DNA from: Caldanaerobacter subterraneus
Lineage (GTDB): Bacteria; Bacillota; Thermoanaerobacteria; Thermoanaerobacterales; Thermoanaerobacteraceae
Direction of reading: 5' to 3'
Assembly (NCBI RefSeq): GCF_004345675.1
Contig: NZ_SLWU01000016.1
Span: forward strand, 1 to 64,000
DNA: 64,000 bases
Shown: piece by piece, positions 56,656-64,000 of the stretch
Numbering within the stretch: position 1 is the first letter of the stretch
Layout: each line of letters opens with the position of its first letter
The notes under the pieces: model-generated
Databases searched by the model: none
What the model was told of the DNA's origin: nothing
What the model saw: only the letters and a program-made list of their open reading frames with translations
Translations under genes and position numbers: made by a program

Positions 56656-57411
56656 TTATTCTATAAAAATTTCATTTAACCTGCTAAATTTTACAAAGAA
56701 AATTTCCATTGGCAGCCCTAAAAGGTCTTTTTCTTTAAAATTTGTAGGGAAAGAGCATATATCTCCCTCTTTCTTAATAGCCAAAAGCCCTGTTGCAAGT
56801 AAAATCAAAGCATCCACTATATCGTCTCTTCTTAAGCCTTTAATTTTATCTTCAACTATCTCACAGTCAAACTTTCTAAAAAGTATTCTTAAAAACTCCA
56901 TTCTCTCTTTATACCCTTCCTCATCTCTTTTACTAAATTTTGCTACCTCACCTTTTAATCCTTTAAAAGCCACCTCTGGATGAGATTCTTTTAGAAATTT
57001 AACTGCTTCTGGATTTTTAATTATAAATTCATCCACTTCCTTTATTTTAGGAATAATATTCCAGGCCTGTTTTGACAACCCTTTCCCCAAAATCTTTTTA
57101 TTTATAGCTAGTGCCTCTTTATAATCTCTGGCCTCAAAAACTTCTCTACAGGGAGGAGAAAATATACTGGAAGAGCGAGGATGCCCAAGAAATTTCCTTG
57201 CTTCTTCATCACAGCTTCTATACCTTTTCTCCGAATGAGGAAGACCAATGGGAATATCAATAAGAACAAGTTCTAATTTATCCCTGTAAAAATACCATAC
57301 ATCCTCAATTTTTTTAAAAAATTGCACAAAAGCCTTCCCATTTTTACAAGTAGCTACAGCCCATCCGCCACAAGCACCGTCTATACCTAAAACTCTTTCG
57401 TCAATATTCAC
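56656..57411 (-). CDS. DUF429 family protein
   Basis: This 251-aa protein of the DUF429 family has an RNase-H-like fold. It opens with VLGIDGACGGWAVATCKNGK and contains LVLIDIPIGLPHSEKRYRSCD and the invariant GHPRSSSIFSPPCREVF, with RRDDIVDALILLATG near the end. Acidic residues in GIDG, LIDIP and RDDIVDA resemble a nuclease site, but no activity is proven. GTG 57411 follows AAGGGATAGCA. Confidence 0.85.
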   Translation of the reverse strand: MNIDERVLGIDGACGGWAVATCKNGKAFVQFFKKIEDVWYFYRDKLELVLIDIPIGLPHSEKRYRSCDEEARKFLGHPRSSSIFSPPCREVFEARDYKEALAINKKILGKGLSKQAWNIIPKIKEVDEFIIKNPEAVKFLKESHPEVAFKGLKGEVAKFSKRDEEGYKERMEFLRILFRKFDCEIVEDKIKGLRRDDIVDALILLATGLLAIKKEGDICSFPTNFKEKDLLGLPMEIFFVKFSRLNEIFIE

Positions 57412-57426
57412 TGCTATCCCTTCTTT

Positions 57427-58335
57427 TTATCCCAATTCTACTTCTTGCACTTTCCTGTATCTTTCAAAATAATAGTACAGTATTAAAAAAGTAATTAAAA
57501 TAACAAGAGTAGCAATTATTCCACCTTCTAGTCCAAAGTCCCCACCAGAGAGAAAATTGTTTTTCGGAAAAGCATTGTAAATACCTCTTATAGCATTGCC
57601 ACTTACATTAAACCCGAATATGTAACCTTGAAAATAATTCCATGATATGTGATATCCAATCGGCATCCATAAATTCCCTGTTTTTAGATACATATAGGAA
57701 AACAAAACACCTATAAGAAATATATTTAAAAGCCCAAGAAAAACTATATTAGGATTTAGAATATGCATAAATGAAAAAATAATGGAAGAAATCAAAACAG
57801 AAACCCACGGCCTTTCCATCTGGTTTAACGCATTTATAAAATATCCTCTGCTCATGAGCTCTTCTTCCAAACCCACAAGAATAAAAGCGTACATGCCACC
57901 AAGTAAATAGTAAGCACTTATATTACTATTTCTTTCGATTGTTACAGCCCCTATTATGTAAAGTATCAAAACAATTATTGCAATGGAAAAAGCTCCAATA
58001 AAAAAGCCTGCTATTAAGTTCCTATAACCCTCTTTTATAGAAATAAAGCCTATATCTTTAAATCTTTTCCTGTCTATAAATTTTAGCATTAAAGTTATCA
58101 TGATTACTGTAGACAAAAAACTTATAGTAGTGAAAAGATAAAATCGCTCTTCTCCCACCATCAATAAAAGAAGCAATTTATGCATTGTATATTCTGAGTA
58201 CTTACCTATCAAACCAATTATTAAAAAAGCTAAAAACGCAAGTAACAATGTAATGACAAAAGTTCCTGCTATCAAAATAGCAATTTTCCATCCCGAACGC
58301 ATTTGCCCGTTTTTATTTACAAACATTTTCTTCAA
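57427..58335 (-). CDS. CPBP-family intramembrane metalloprotease
   Basis: This 302-aa membrane protein has about eight hydrophobic segments. The CAAX-protease/bacteriocin-processing motifs appear in order: LEEELMSRGYFI (EExxxR), FSFMHILNP (FxxxH) and GYHISWNYFQG (H). TTG 58335 is chosen because GGAGGG lies six bases upstream; the frame itself extends to 58398. Substrates are unknown. Such enzymes sometimes protect against bacteriocins or process membrane proteins. Confidence 0.87.
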   Translation of the reverse strand: MKKMFVNKNGQMRSGWKIAILIAGTFVITLLLAFLAFLIIGLIGKYSEYTMHKLLLLLMVGEERFYLFTTISFLSTVIMITLMLKFIDRKRFKDIGFISIKEGYRNLIAGFFIGAFSIAIIVLILYIIGAVTIERNSNISAYYLLGGMYAFILVGLEEELMSRGYFINALNQMERPWVSVLISSIIFSFMHILNPNIVFLGLLNIFLIGVLFSYMYLKTGNLWMPIGYHISWNYFQGYIFGFNVSGNAIRGIYNAFPKNNFLSGGDFGLEGGIIATLVILITFLILYYYFERYRKVQEVELG

Positions 58336-58417
58336 GGCAATCCCTCCAATGTACAAGTAATCTATTACCATAATATACAAATTTAGAGCAAAAAACAAGA
58401 GAAATTTATTTTATCAA

Positions 58418-59614
58418 TTACTTTACTATCGCATAGAAATAATGGACCATATCTGCTATATACACTGTACCATCTCTTCTAATAGCTGGAGATGAATACA
58501 CCTCATCATATAAACTAAATTTCCACTTCAACCTACGCTTAAATCAATTGCATATAAAACATCATGGCCATCTGTCCCACCTATATAAACTGTTCCTCCT
58601 TTTGGAATAGCAGGTGATGAGACAATTGCCGAGCTATTTGTCGTGTATTTCCACTTTAATTTTCCGTCAGCATCAATAGCACATATATTTTTATTTTTTT
58701 CTTCTTTCTGCTTTTTGTCAAATATATTACCTCCATCTGCCACATAAATAGTACCATCTGAGGAAATAGCAGGTGAAGAAAAAATCCCGTTACGCGTTTC
58801 AAATTTCCATTTAATTTTGCCAGTAGGTTCAACTGCGTATAATCCATCTGACCCTACGTAAACCGTCCCATCCTGAGACACAGCTGGAGTAGAAATAACG
58901 CCTTCGCCTATATCAATTCTCCACTTGAGAGTACCATTTGGATTGACTGCATAAAAACTTACAGTTGAACCCGCATAGATTGTCCCATCTGTTGCAATTG
59001 CAGGAGAGGAAAGAATCCTCCCAGATACTTTACTTTTCCACTTAATTTTACCATCTGTGCTAATTGCGTAAAGATAAGAGACATCTTCATTTGCCTCATT
59101 CTCCCCTAATGTTCCAACGTATATTGTGCCGTCTGAAGCAATAACAGGCGAAGAAACAGCCAGAGTCCCTAATTTTAATTCCCATTTAAGTTTTCCATTG
59201 GGTTTTATGGCATATAAATTTCCAGAAACTAAATAAATTGTTCCATCCGTTCCAATAGCAGGAGTTGAAAAAAATATCGCCAAAATCTGTTTTAAATTTC
59301 CATCTGATCTTTCCATTAGGGTTAACCGCATATAAATGTTTGCTTGTTCCAATATAAATAGTTCCATCTGCCCCAATGACAGGTGATGATATTGTCCCTC
59401 TACCTCCGTCTAGCTGTATCTTCCATTTTAATTTGCCATTGTTATTTGATGTACTATAAAGGCACTGGCCTGTACGTTGGGCATTGTAGTGAAACACTGG
59501 CCAAACAGGGGAACGCATATTAACTTTAAGTAAAAACAAACTAATGCCTATTAAAACTACCACAGTAAATACTGCTATCATAAAAGTTAAAGGAGTAAAT
59601 TTAAACTTTCCCAT
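58418..59614 (-). pseudogene. Membrane-anchored PQQ-like beta-propeller protein with two frameshifts
   Basis: From ATG 59614 the frame encodes a signal/anchor (residues 10-30) and the first propeller repeats. A run of seven T (59268-59274 on the plus strand as A) throws it out of frame at GDIF. With six T it continues into FSTPAIGTDGTIYLVSGNLY. The long frame holds repeats of the type SSPAIxxDGTIYVG...LYAxNPxGKLKW and stops at 58528. A missing base at about 58531-58534 separates it from the last repeat (RLKWKFSLYDEVYSSPAI, ending YFYAIVK at 58418). The repaired protein would have about 8-9 repeats, an eight-bladed propeller resembling BamB/outer-surface binding proteins. Confidence 0.8.
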
Positions 59615-59730
59615 CTCCCACCCTCCCTACCTTCCATTATACCTCTTTAAGTGTCAAAATTTATTAAAAAATTCTTAAATCTGATTACCGAGTACTTCCA
59701 ACGCAAAATGGCATTATATACTAAAAAGAA

Positions 59731-59760
59731 AAAATACAGGGTTTCCCCTGCATTTTTAAT
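59731..59760 (-). terminator. Terminator of the NatAB-like operon
   Basis: TACAGGG pairs with CCCCTGCA-type sequence across a 3-4-base loop. TTTTTTC follows on the minus strand. It lies shortly after the permease stop at 59774. Confidence 0.65.
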
Positions 59761-59773
59761 CATAAAAAAGTTT

Positions 59774-60958
59774 TTACACTCTAAATAGTGCCCATTCCTG
59801 TTTAAACATTAGTGCTGCTATATATATACTAATAGCCACATATACTATTGATGAAAATACAAATATCCCTATGTGTGTCATATTAATAATTCCATAAAGT
59901 AATTCTTTAAATATTGAAATAGTCCCAAATACAGGTATTGCAAAATAAGATATAGGTATTTCATTTGGCATTTTATACATCACCAAATATGCCGGAATTA
60001 TTGCAATAAACATTAAAGGTGAAATATATGTCTGCCCTTCTTTAAAAGATTTTGCATATGCACTTAAAGCAAGCTCCAGTGCAGCAAATATTGATGCTGT
60101 AAAAAAGGCAGCCACGAACATGACAACTATTGCCGTTGTACTCAACCTAAAATCGGCATTTAAAGATGCCATATCTTTATTTAAAGAAAAGGAAGCAAAA
60201 AGTCCCAAAAGTGAAGCAATAGCACTTATAAGTGCCATGGTTGTTACAGCTAAGTATTTGCCTGCCATTATAGAAAGCCTTGATGCAGAAGTCGTAAGTA
60301 AAGGTTCTAACGTACCTCTTTCTTTCTCACCTGCTGCCAAATCAACAGCTGCTCCCATACCTCCTGTTGCCGTCCATAAAGTCAAAAGCATTGGTACAAT
60401 GAATGCTAAAAAAGAACCTGCCATTTTACTTTGTGAAGCTATGTTTTCAGTTTTTACTTCAATTGGATCTAATATTTTAGGATCTATCCCTTTTGCTATA
60501 AGTCTTTCTTTTACAATATTATTCGCATATTCTTTTATAAGACCTCTTATCATATTCTCTGCATTTGAAGATTTCATATTTGACATGTCTACCTGAATTG
60601 TTAAATCAGCGTTCTTGCCTTCTTCTATATTTTTATCAAAATCAGAAGGTATAACTACAATTGCCCTTATATCGCCTTTTTCAAGACTTTCTTTGGGATT
60701 TTGCAAACCCGTTACTATACTTATTCCTGTCGATTTTAAATAATTTATAAATTTTGCATTATTTCCTTCATCTATAATTGCTATTTTTGTCTCGCTTATT
60801 TTTTGTTCTGATATGCTTTCTGCTCCACCTATTACTATGTACATCATTATAGGAATAAACAAGGCAGGAAGTAAAATTGTAACAATCCATGTCTTTTTAT
60901 CTCTAAAAATGTCCTTTAGCTCTTTTTTCAAAACTATGTATACATGCTTAAACTTCAA
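59774..60958 (-). CDS. natB: ABC-2 type permease, NatB-like
   Basis: This 394-aa permease has a first membrane segment (residues 20-42), a large extracytoplasmic loop (about 45-175), then five more segments including GSFLAFIVPMLLTLWTATGGMG and the conserved ERGTLEPLLTTSASRLSIMAGKYL loop. This is the NatB/YhaP architecture. TTG 60958 with TAGGTGA upstream is preferred; a GTG at 60967 overlaps that site. It pairs with the ATPase, whose 3' end it overlaps. NatAB exports Na+, but related systems export peptides. Confidence 0.87.
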   Translation of the reverse strand: MKFKHVYIVLKKELKDIFRDKKTWIVTILLPALFIPIMMYIVIGGAESISEQKISETKIAIIDEGNNAKFINYLKSTGISIVTGLQNPKESLEKGDIRAIVVIPSDFDKNIEEGKNADLTIQVDMSNMKSSNAENMIRGLIKEYANNIVKERLIAKGIDPKILDPIEVKTENIASQSKMAGSFLAFIVPMLLTLWTATGGMGAAVDLAAGEKERGTLEPLLTTSASRLSIMAGKYLAVTTMALISAIASLLGLFASFSLNKDMASLNADFRLSTTAIVVMFVAAFFTASIFAALELALSAYAKSFKEGQTYISPLMFIAIIPAYLVMYKMPNEIPISYFAIPVFGTISIFKELLYGIINMTHIGIFVFSSIVYVAISIYIAALMFKQEWALFRV

Positions 60959-61679
60959 TTTTCTCACCTACCAATTCCATAAATAATTCTTCAAGATTGT
61001 CTGTTTTGTATTTCTCCTTTAAATCTTTTATAGTCCCTTCCTCTATAAGTTTTCCTTTGTGTATTATACCTATCTTGTCGCAAAGTTTTTCTACCTCTGA
61101 CATGCTGTGGCTTGAGAAAATAATTGTCTTTCCTTCTTCTTTGCAAAACCTTATAAAGTCGTGCACTTCTCTTACTGAACCTACATCGAGTCCTGACGTT
61201 GGCTCATCAAAAAGCATCACCTTAGGGTCATGTATTATTGACCTCAAAATTGCTACCTTTTGCTTCATTCCTTTTGAAAGCTTACCTGCTGGTCTATCAA
61301 TAAATTCAGTCATATCAAATTTACGGGCTAATATATCAATTTTTTTATCTGCCTCCTCTTTATCCATATCGTGAAGCTCTGCAAAATAAAGTATATTTTC
61401 CCTTGCAGTAAGCCTGTCATATAAACCGCTTTCTCCTCCAAAAAGTATTCCAACTTCTTTTCTTATCTCTTCTGGTTTTTTTATTAAGTCTTTCCTATTT
61501 ATAATGGCTGTTCCACTTGTAGGCTTAAGCATTGTTGCAAGCATTCTTAAAGTTGTGGTTTTGCCTGCACCATTTTCACCTAAAAGTCCGTATATTTCTC
61601 CTTCTTCTACTTTAAAACTTAAATTGTCTACTGCTTTTATGTTTTTAAACACTTTAGTAAGTCCAATAACTTCTACCAA
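60948..61679 (-). CDS. natA: ABC transporter ATPase, NatA-like
   Basis: This 243-aa ATPase has Walker A GENGAGKTTTLR (residues 35-46), the signature GKLSKGMKQKVAI, Walker B KVMLFDEPTSGLDVG and the switch His in IIFSSHSMSEV. TTG 61679 is the start, with GAGGGG six bases upstream. It lies 15 bases after an unknown gene and overlaps the permease gene. Confidence 0.9.
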   Translation of the reverse strand: MVEVIGLTKVFKNIKAVDNLSFKVEEGEIYGLLGENGAGKTTTLRMLATMLKPTSGTAIINRKDLIKKPEEIRKEVGILFGGESGLYDRLTARENILYFAELHDMDKEEADKKIDILARKFDMTEFIDRPAGKLSKGMKQKVAILRSIIHDPKVMLFDEPTSGLDVGSVREVHDFIRFCKEEGKTIIFSSHSMSEVEKLCDKIGIIHKGKLIEEGTIKDLKEKYKTDNLEELFMELVGEKIEV

Positions 61680-61694
61680 AATTACCCCTCACCT

Positions 61695-62225
61695 TCAATT
61701 TTTATCATTTTCTAGGTCTAGTACCAATTTAGATAATGCTTCTTGAATCGCCTGACGGACTTCTTCAAGAAAATCTTTTGAAATTCCCTCTGATTTAATT
61801 TCCGGTTCTGGAATAGGTTCAAACCAAGTAAGAAAGAGTTTTTTCATAAATTCTTTAGCAAAATTCTCCGTCACGATGCGATCATCAAAATCTGAAACTG
61901 ATAGAACTTTCCTTCCATCTCTAAAAAGTATAAAATCCCAAAGCCTTATTCTTCCAGTTTCTATAATTTGTAAGAATAATTCTCTTGCCTCTTTTGTCAT
62001 CTCCCCTTTTACAGCAATAGCTCCCTTCATACCGCTCCATGGCTCCACAAAAACTTCAGGTAGCCCAAGAAATTCTTCTTTCCCTTCAGAAAGTGTCATT
62101 GTTGGGTCATCAGGAAATCGAACTTCAAAATGAGATGCTGAAAGTACACCATATTTAAGTATAAGTTTCCATATATCAGCACCTCTTCTCTTTCCTATGT
62201 AATAATATTCTCTTTCTTTCGACAT
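61695..62225 (-). CDS. Conserved-looking protein of unknown function
   Basis: I do not recognise this 176-aa soluble protein. It starts MSKEREYYYIGKRRGADIWK and contains FPDDPTMTLSEGKEEFLGLP and LWDFILFRDGRKVLSVSDFDDRI, with an acidic helical C-terminus. The mix suggests an alpha/beta fold without membrane segments. GGGAGTGAGAG precedes ATG 62225. It is the first intact gene before the NatAB-like pair, and a truncated ABC ATPase lies directly upstream. A role tied to that transporter is only a guess. Confidence 0.65.
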   Translation of the reverse strand: MSKEREYYYIGKRRGADIWKLILKYGVLSASHFEVRFPDDPTMTLSEGKEEFLGLPEVFVEPWSGMKGAIAVKGEMTKEARELFLQIIETGRIRLWDFILFRDGRKVLSVSDFDDRIVTENFAKEFMKKLFLTWFEPIPEPEIKSEGISKDFLEEVRQAIQEALSKLVLDLENDKN

Positions 62226-62247
62226 AGCTCTCACTCCCATCTCACTA

Positions 62248-62397
62248 TCAAATCTTTAAAGTAGTGCTTTTACCTGCACCATTTGGACCTATAAGCCCTA
62301 CAACTTCTCCAGGATACATCTTGAAAGAGATCCCATCAACTGCTTTTACCTTGCCATAATACTTTTTTAGATTTTTTACAGAAAGCACACTATCCAT
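62248..62397 (-). pseudogene. Truncated ABC transporter ATPase (N-terminal 49 codons)
   Basis: ATG 62397, behind GGAGGTCGCAG, opens [20 protein letters not shown] and reaches Walker A ([13 protein letters not shown]), then hits TGA at 62248. Everything after Walker A is missing and the next gene begins 23 bases later. This looks like a deletion that removed the rest of the ATPase. Confidence 0.85.
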
Positions 62398-62715
62398 CTG
62401 CGACCTCCGTTTATGCAAAATTTATACAAATTATAATCTCTCAAACTATAATAAAAAACAACTACTGGAACACAATACTATAAATTCTACAAAATTCCCT
62501 AAAATCCTTCTTCTATTTCCAATCTACAGTAAAATTTAACGTAAATTTAACATAGTTATACCCTATTACCTTTTTATATTTCTAACAGTTAAAGCGTAAT
62601 CCAAATCATAAAAATATTGCAGCAGGTAGTGGAGTAATTTCTTTTCATCTCCCATAGGTTAATTATGTACCAATTGATAATTCTGTTATAGGCTGATAAA
62701 ACAGAGGTCTGAGTT
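62398..62715. other. AT-rich intergenic region
   Basis: No gene is seen in this 318-base stretch. It contains a tandem repeat of TAAATTTAAC near 62534-62554 and several A/T runs. On the minus strand it should hold the promoter of the truncated ATPase unit. Confidence 0.5.
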
Positions 62716-63054
62716 TTATTTTTGATTACTTCCTGTGTATTTATAAAGTAAGTACGAATCTATAATAAAAATTAAAGCAAAAACAATGCAAAATGTAGCT
62801 TTAAAAATTTCATAACTTACGTTTAATATAAGCATTATTAACATGAATGATAAGAAAAAACTAGTCACAACAAAACTGATCGAATGAGCTTCTGCCATTT
62901 TGTTTTGAAGTTGTTTATCTTGTGGGATGTTAATATATCGACTAGTAAAAAAGTTAGAGAAAAAAGCAAAAAATGCAAAATACATATAAGATTTAAAAAA
63001 TCCTAAAAAGCCAAGAAAACCGAGAAAGCCTAACAACCAAAATAATTTTTTCAT
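62716..63054 (-). CDS. DUF3796-like membrane protein with GFLGFLG repeat
   Basis: This 112-aa membrane protein starts MKKLFWLLGFLGFLGFLGFF, the in-frame hexamer/nonamer glycine-phenylalanine repeat typical of DUF3796 proteins. Two more hydrophobic segments follow (about 57-75 and 82-102). ATG 63054 follows AGGAGGG. Function is unknown; the family is often seen beside small regulators, which are absent here because an IS fragment follows. Confidence 0.75.
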   Translation of the reverse strand: MKKLFWLLGFLGFLGFLGFFKSYMYFAFFAFFSNFFTSRYINIPQDKQLQNKMAEAHSISFVVTSFFLSFMLIMLILNVSYEIFKATFCIVFALIFIIDSYLLYKYTGSNQK

Positions 63055-63091
63055 ACAATAATCCCTCCTAACATTGCACAATTATAATCTT

Positions 63092-63235
63092 ATGTTAAAA
63101 TTATACCAAATTACCAATATTTTTCGCAATAAGAAAGATGGTTTGAAATTAAAAGAAAAATTGATAAAAAAATATACTGCAAATACATTAGGACATACTA
63201 TAACAATTTTTTTGCTGGTTCTGCTTTTTGGCTAA
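63092..63235 (+). CDS. Possible small membrane peptide or gene remnant
   Basis: This is a 47-codon frame, starting MLKLYQITNIFRNKKDG and ending with a hydrophobic tail (HTITIFLLVLLFG). No ribosome site is visible. It may be the remnant of a membrane protein cut by the nearby transposon. Low confidence. Confidence 0.25.
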   Translation: MLKLYQITNIFRNKKDGLKLKEKLIKKYTANTLGHTITIFLLVLLFG

Positions 63236-63369
63236 ACTAAAATGAAAAGGTAAATAGAAAACAATTAGTTAAGTCTATATAATTGTGTAAAAAGGAGTTG
63301 AGCCATTCCCCACCCCTGGTTAGAATAGAAATAGAAACGAACCAAAAAATCTAACCGGAGGGATAGGAA

Positions 63370-63744
63370 ATGGCTCAATACAATATTACCATAGATTCTG
63401 AAATTTTGCATTACCTTTTTGTAAAAGGAACAAAAGATGAAAAGTTAGCTAAATTATTAGAGTCTGTACTTAATCAAATTTTAGCAGCTCAGGCTACTGA
63501 ACAAGTTAAAGCTGAACCTTATGAAAGGACAGAAGAAAGACAGGATTATCGTAATGGTTATTATTCAAGAAGTTTAATTACCAGAGTTGGAACTCTCACC
63601 TTAAGAGTTCCAAGACTCCGCAATGGCAAATTTACCACTGACCTTTTTAACCGTTACCAGAGAAGTGAGCAGGCCCTTTTGTTGGCACTAATGGAACAAG
63701 ATGAAAAATGGGCTTCAGGGGGGGAAGTATCTAGATATGACTGA
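63370..63744 (+). pseudogene. IS256-family (mutator type) transposase, N-terminal fragment
   Basis: The first 110 residues (MAQYNITIDSEILHYLF, YERTEERQDYRNGYYSRSLI, VGTLTLRVPRLRNGKF, YQRSEQALLLALME) match the N-terminus of IS256 transposases. After LLALMEQDEKW the sequence leaves the family and stops at 63744, so the DDE catalytic part is lost. CCGGAGGGATAGGAA precedes ATG 63370. Confidence 0.88.
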
Positions 63745-63808
63745 GTATTTCGAGTGGCAAAAAGAAATTTCAAAAAAATCAAAGGATAAGGTTATTTCAA
63801 TAAAATGA

Positions 63809-63942
63809 TCTTTATCACCACCATTAGTTTTTGATAACTGCTGGAGCCCCATGGTGTCAAGGATACGCTACGCCGGGTTTTTGCCCGTCCTTGACACCAT
63901 GGGGCGGAAGCAGTACAATGAATTGAACGGTGGTGATAAAGA
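63809..63942. repeat. Large nested inverted repeat within the IS256 remnant
   Basis: Three concentric perfect arms are seen: 14 bp (63809-63822 with 63929-63942), 6 bp (63837-63842 with 63909-63914) and 17 bp (63847-63863 with 63888-63904). A CGGG/CCCG tip is at 63874-63887. The 17-bp arm contains CCCCATGGTGTCAAGGA. It can extrude as a cruciform or fold as a long RNA hairpin. Confidence 0.85.
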
Positions 63943-64000
63943 ACATTCATATTCTAACAACTAACCAGGGGATTTTACACAAAAATTTGGACTTGACCAT

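Larger units (their letters stand above)
63271..63994 (+). mobile_element. IS256-family deletion derivative
   Basis: The left end AAGTCTATATAATTGTGTAA (from 63271) and the right end, inverted, AAGTCCAAATTTTTGTGTAA (to about 63994), form imperfect terminal repeats. Between them lie an intact transposase start, a deletion, and a large nested inverted repeat. At about 0.72 kb it is half the size of complete IS256-type elements, so it is not self-mobile. Confidence 0.7.

Noticed and set aside
62716-63054. Low-complexity artefact in the GFLGFLG repeat
   Set aside because: The ribosome site, start and later hydrophobic segments support a real DUF3796-like gene.

Overview
The window is low-GC, densely coded DNA. 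Its gene content points to a thermophilic, fermentative, spore-forming clostridium, most likely Thermoanaerobacter or Caldanaerobacter. The evidence is a giant single-chain pyruvate:ferredoxin oxidoreductase, rubrerythrin, the sporulation genes yyaC and a GerM-type lipoprotein, strong AGGAGG ribosome sites, frequent GTG/TTG starts and M42 peptidases. The genus is an inference; no rRNA is present.

Layout. 1-1.3 kb: the start of a TnpB-like gene running off the left edge, rubrerythrin, and a Pro-Val-Tyr tRNA operon. 1.5-12.9 kb: a secreted phosphodiester glycosidase, sporulation/germination genes, a two-component system, a LacI-family regulator, a HAD phosphatase, a DUF421/DUF4363 pair and trmI. 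13-16 kb: aconitase plus homocitrate synthase. 16.2-20.2 kb: a PTS operon (EIICB, EIIA, BglG-type antiterminator) and a PTS-associated barrel protein. Each of these two transcription units begins with an RNA antiterminator hairpin overlapping a terminator, and the EIICB promoter also carries a cre-like operator. 20.3-31.6 kb: a nine-gene nucleoside uptake and salvage operon (BMP lipoprotein, ABC transporter, sugar-isomerase-like protein, GntR regulator, cdd, deoB, pdp). An IS4-like element flanked by 15-bp direct repeats splits it after the first gene. 31.8-37.6 kb: a histidine-degradation operon (hutU, formimidoyltransferase, hutI, cyclodeaminase) interrupted by a HepT/MntA toxin-antitoxin pair and a gene remnant. 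37.7-41 kb: a chemoreceptor and two decayed genes. 41-46.2 kb: PFOR behind an unusual repeat-rich leader, a ferritin-VIT1 iron protein and a small membrane protein. 46.2-49.3 kb: three tandem M42 peptidases. 49.4-52.4 kb: a YtrA-type operon under a perfect 40-bp palindrome. 52.5-62.4 kb: small secreted proteins, an AEC transporter, a lipase-like hydrolase, DUF429, a CPBP protease, a frameshifted beta-propeller, a NatAB-like exporter and a truncated ABC ATPase. 62.7-64 kb: a DUF3796 protein and an internally deleted IS256 element with a large nested inverted repeat.

How the genes work together. The PTS module and the nucleoside operon feed carbon to glycolysis: pentose 1-phosphates become 5-phosphates through DeoB. 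The hut genes convert urocanate to glutamate and a one-carbon unit. PFOR oxidises pyruvate and supplies reduced ferredoxin.

Five loci carry single-base indels (seven in total), mostly in short homopolymers. They may be real decay or systematic sequencing error. A GGGGACGGTTCC repeat family occurs at three places, once as the coding 3' end of trmI.
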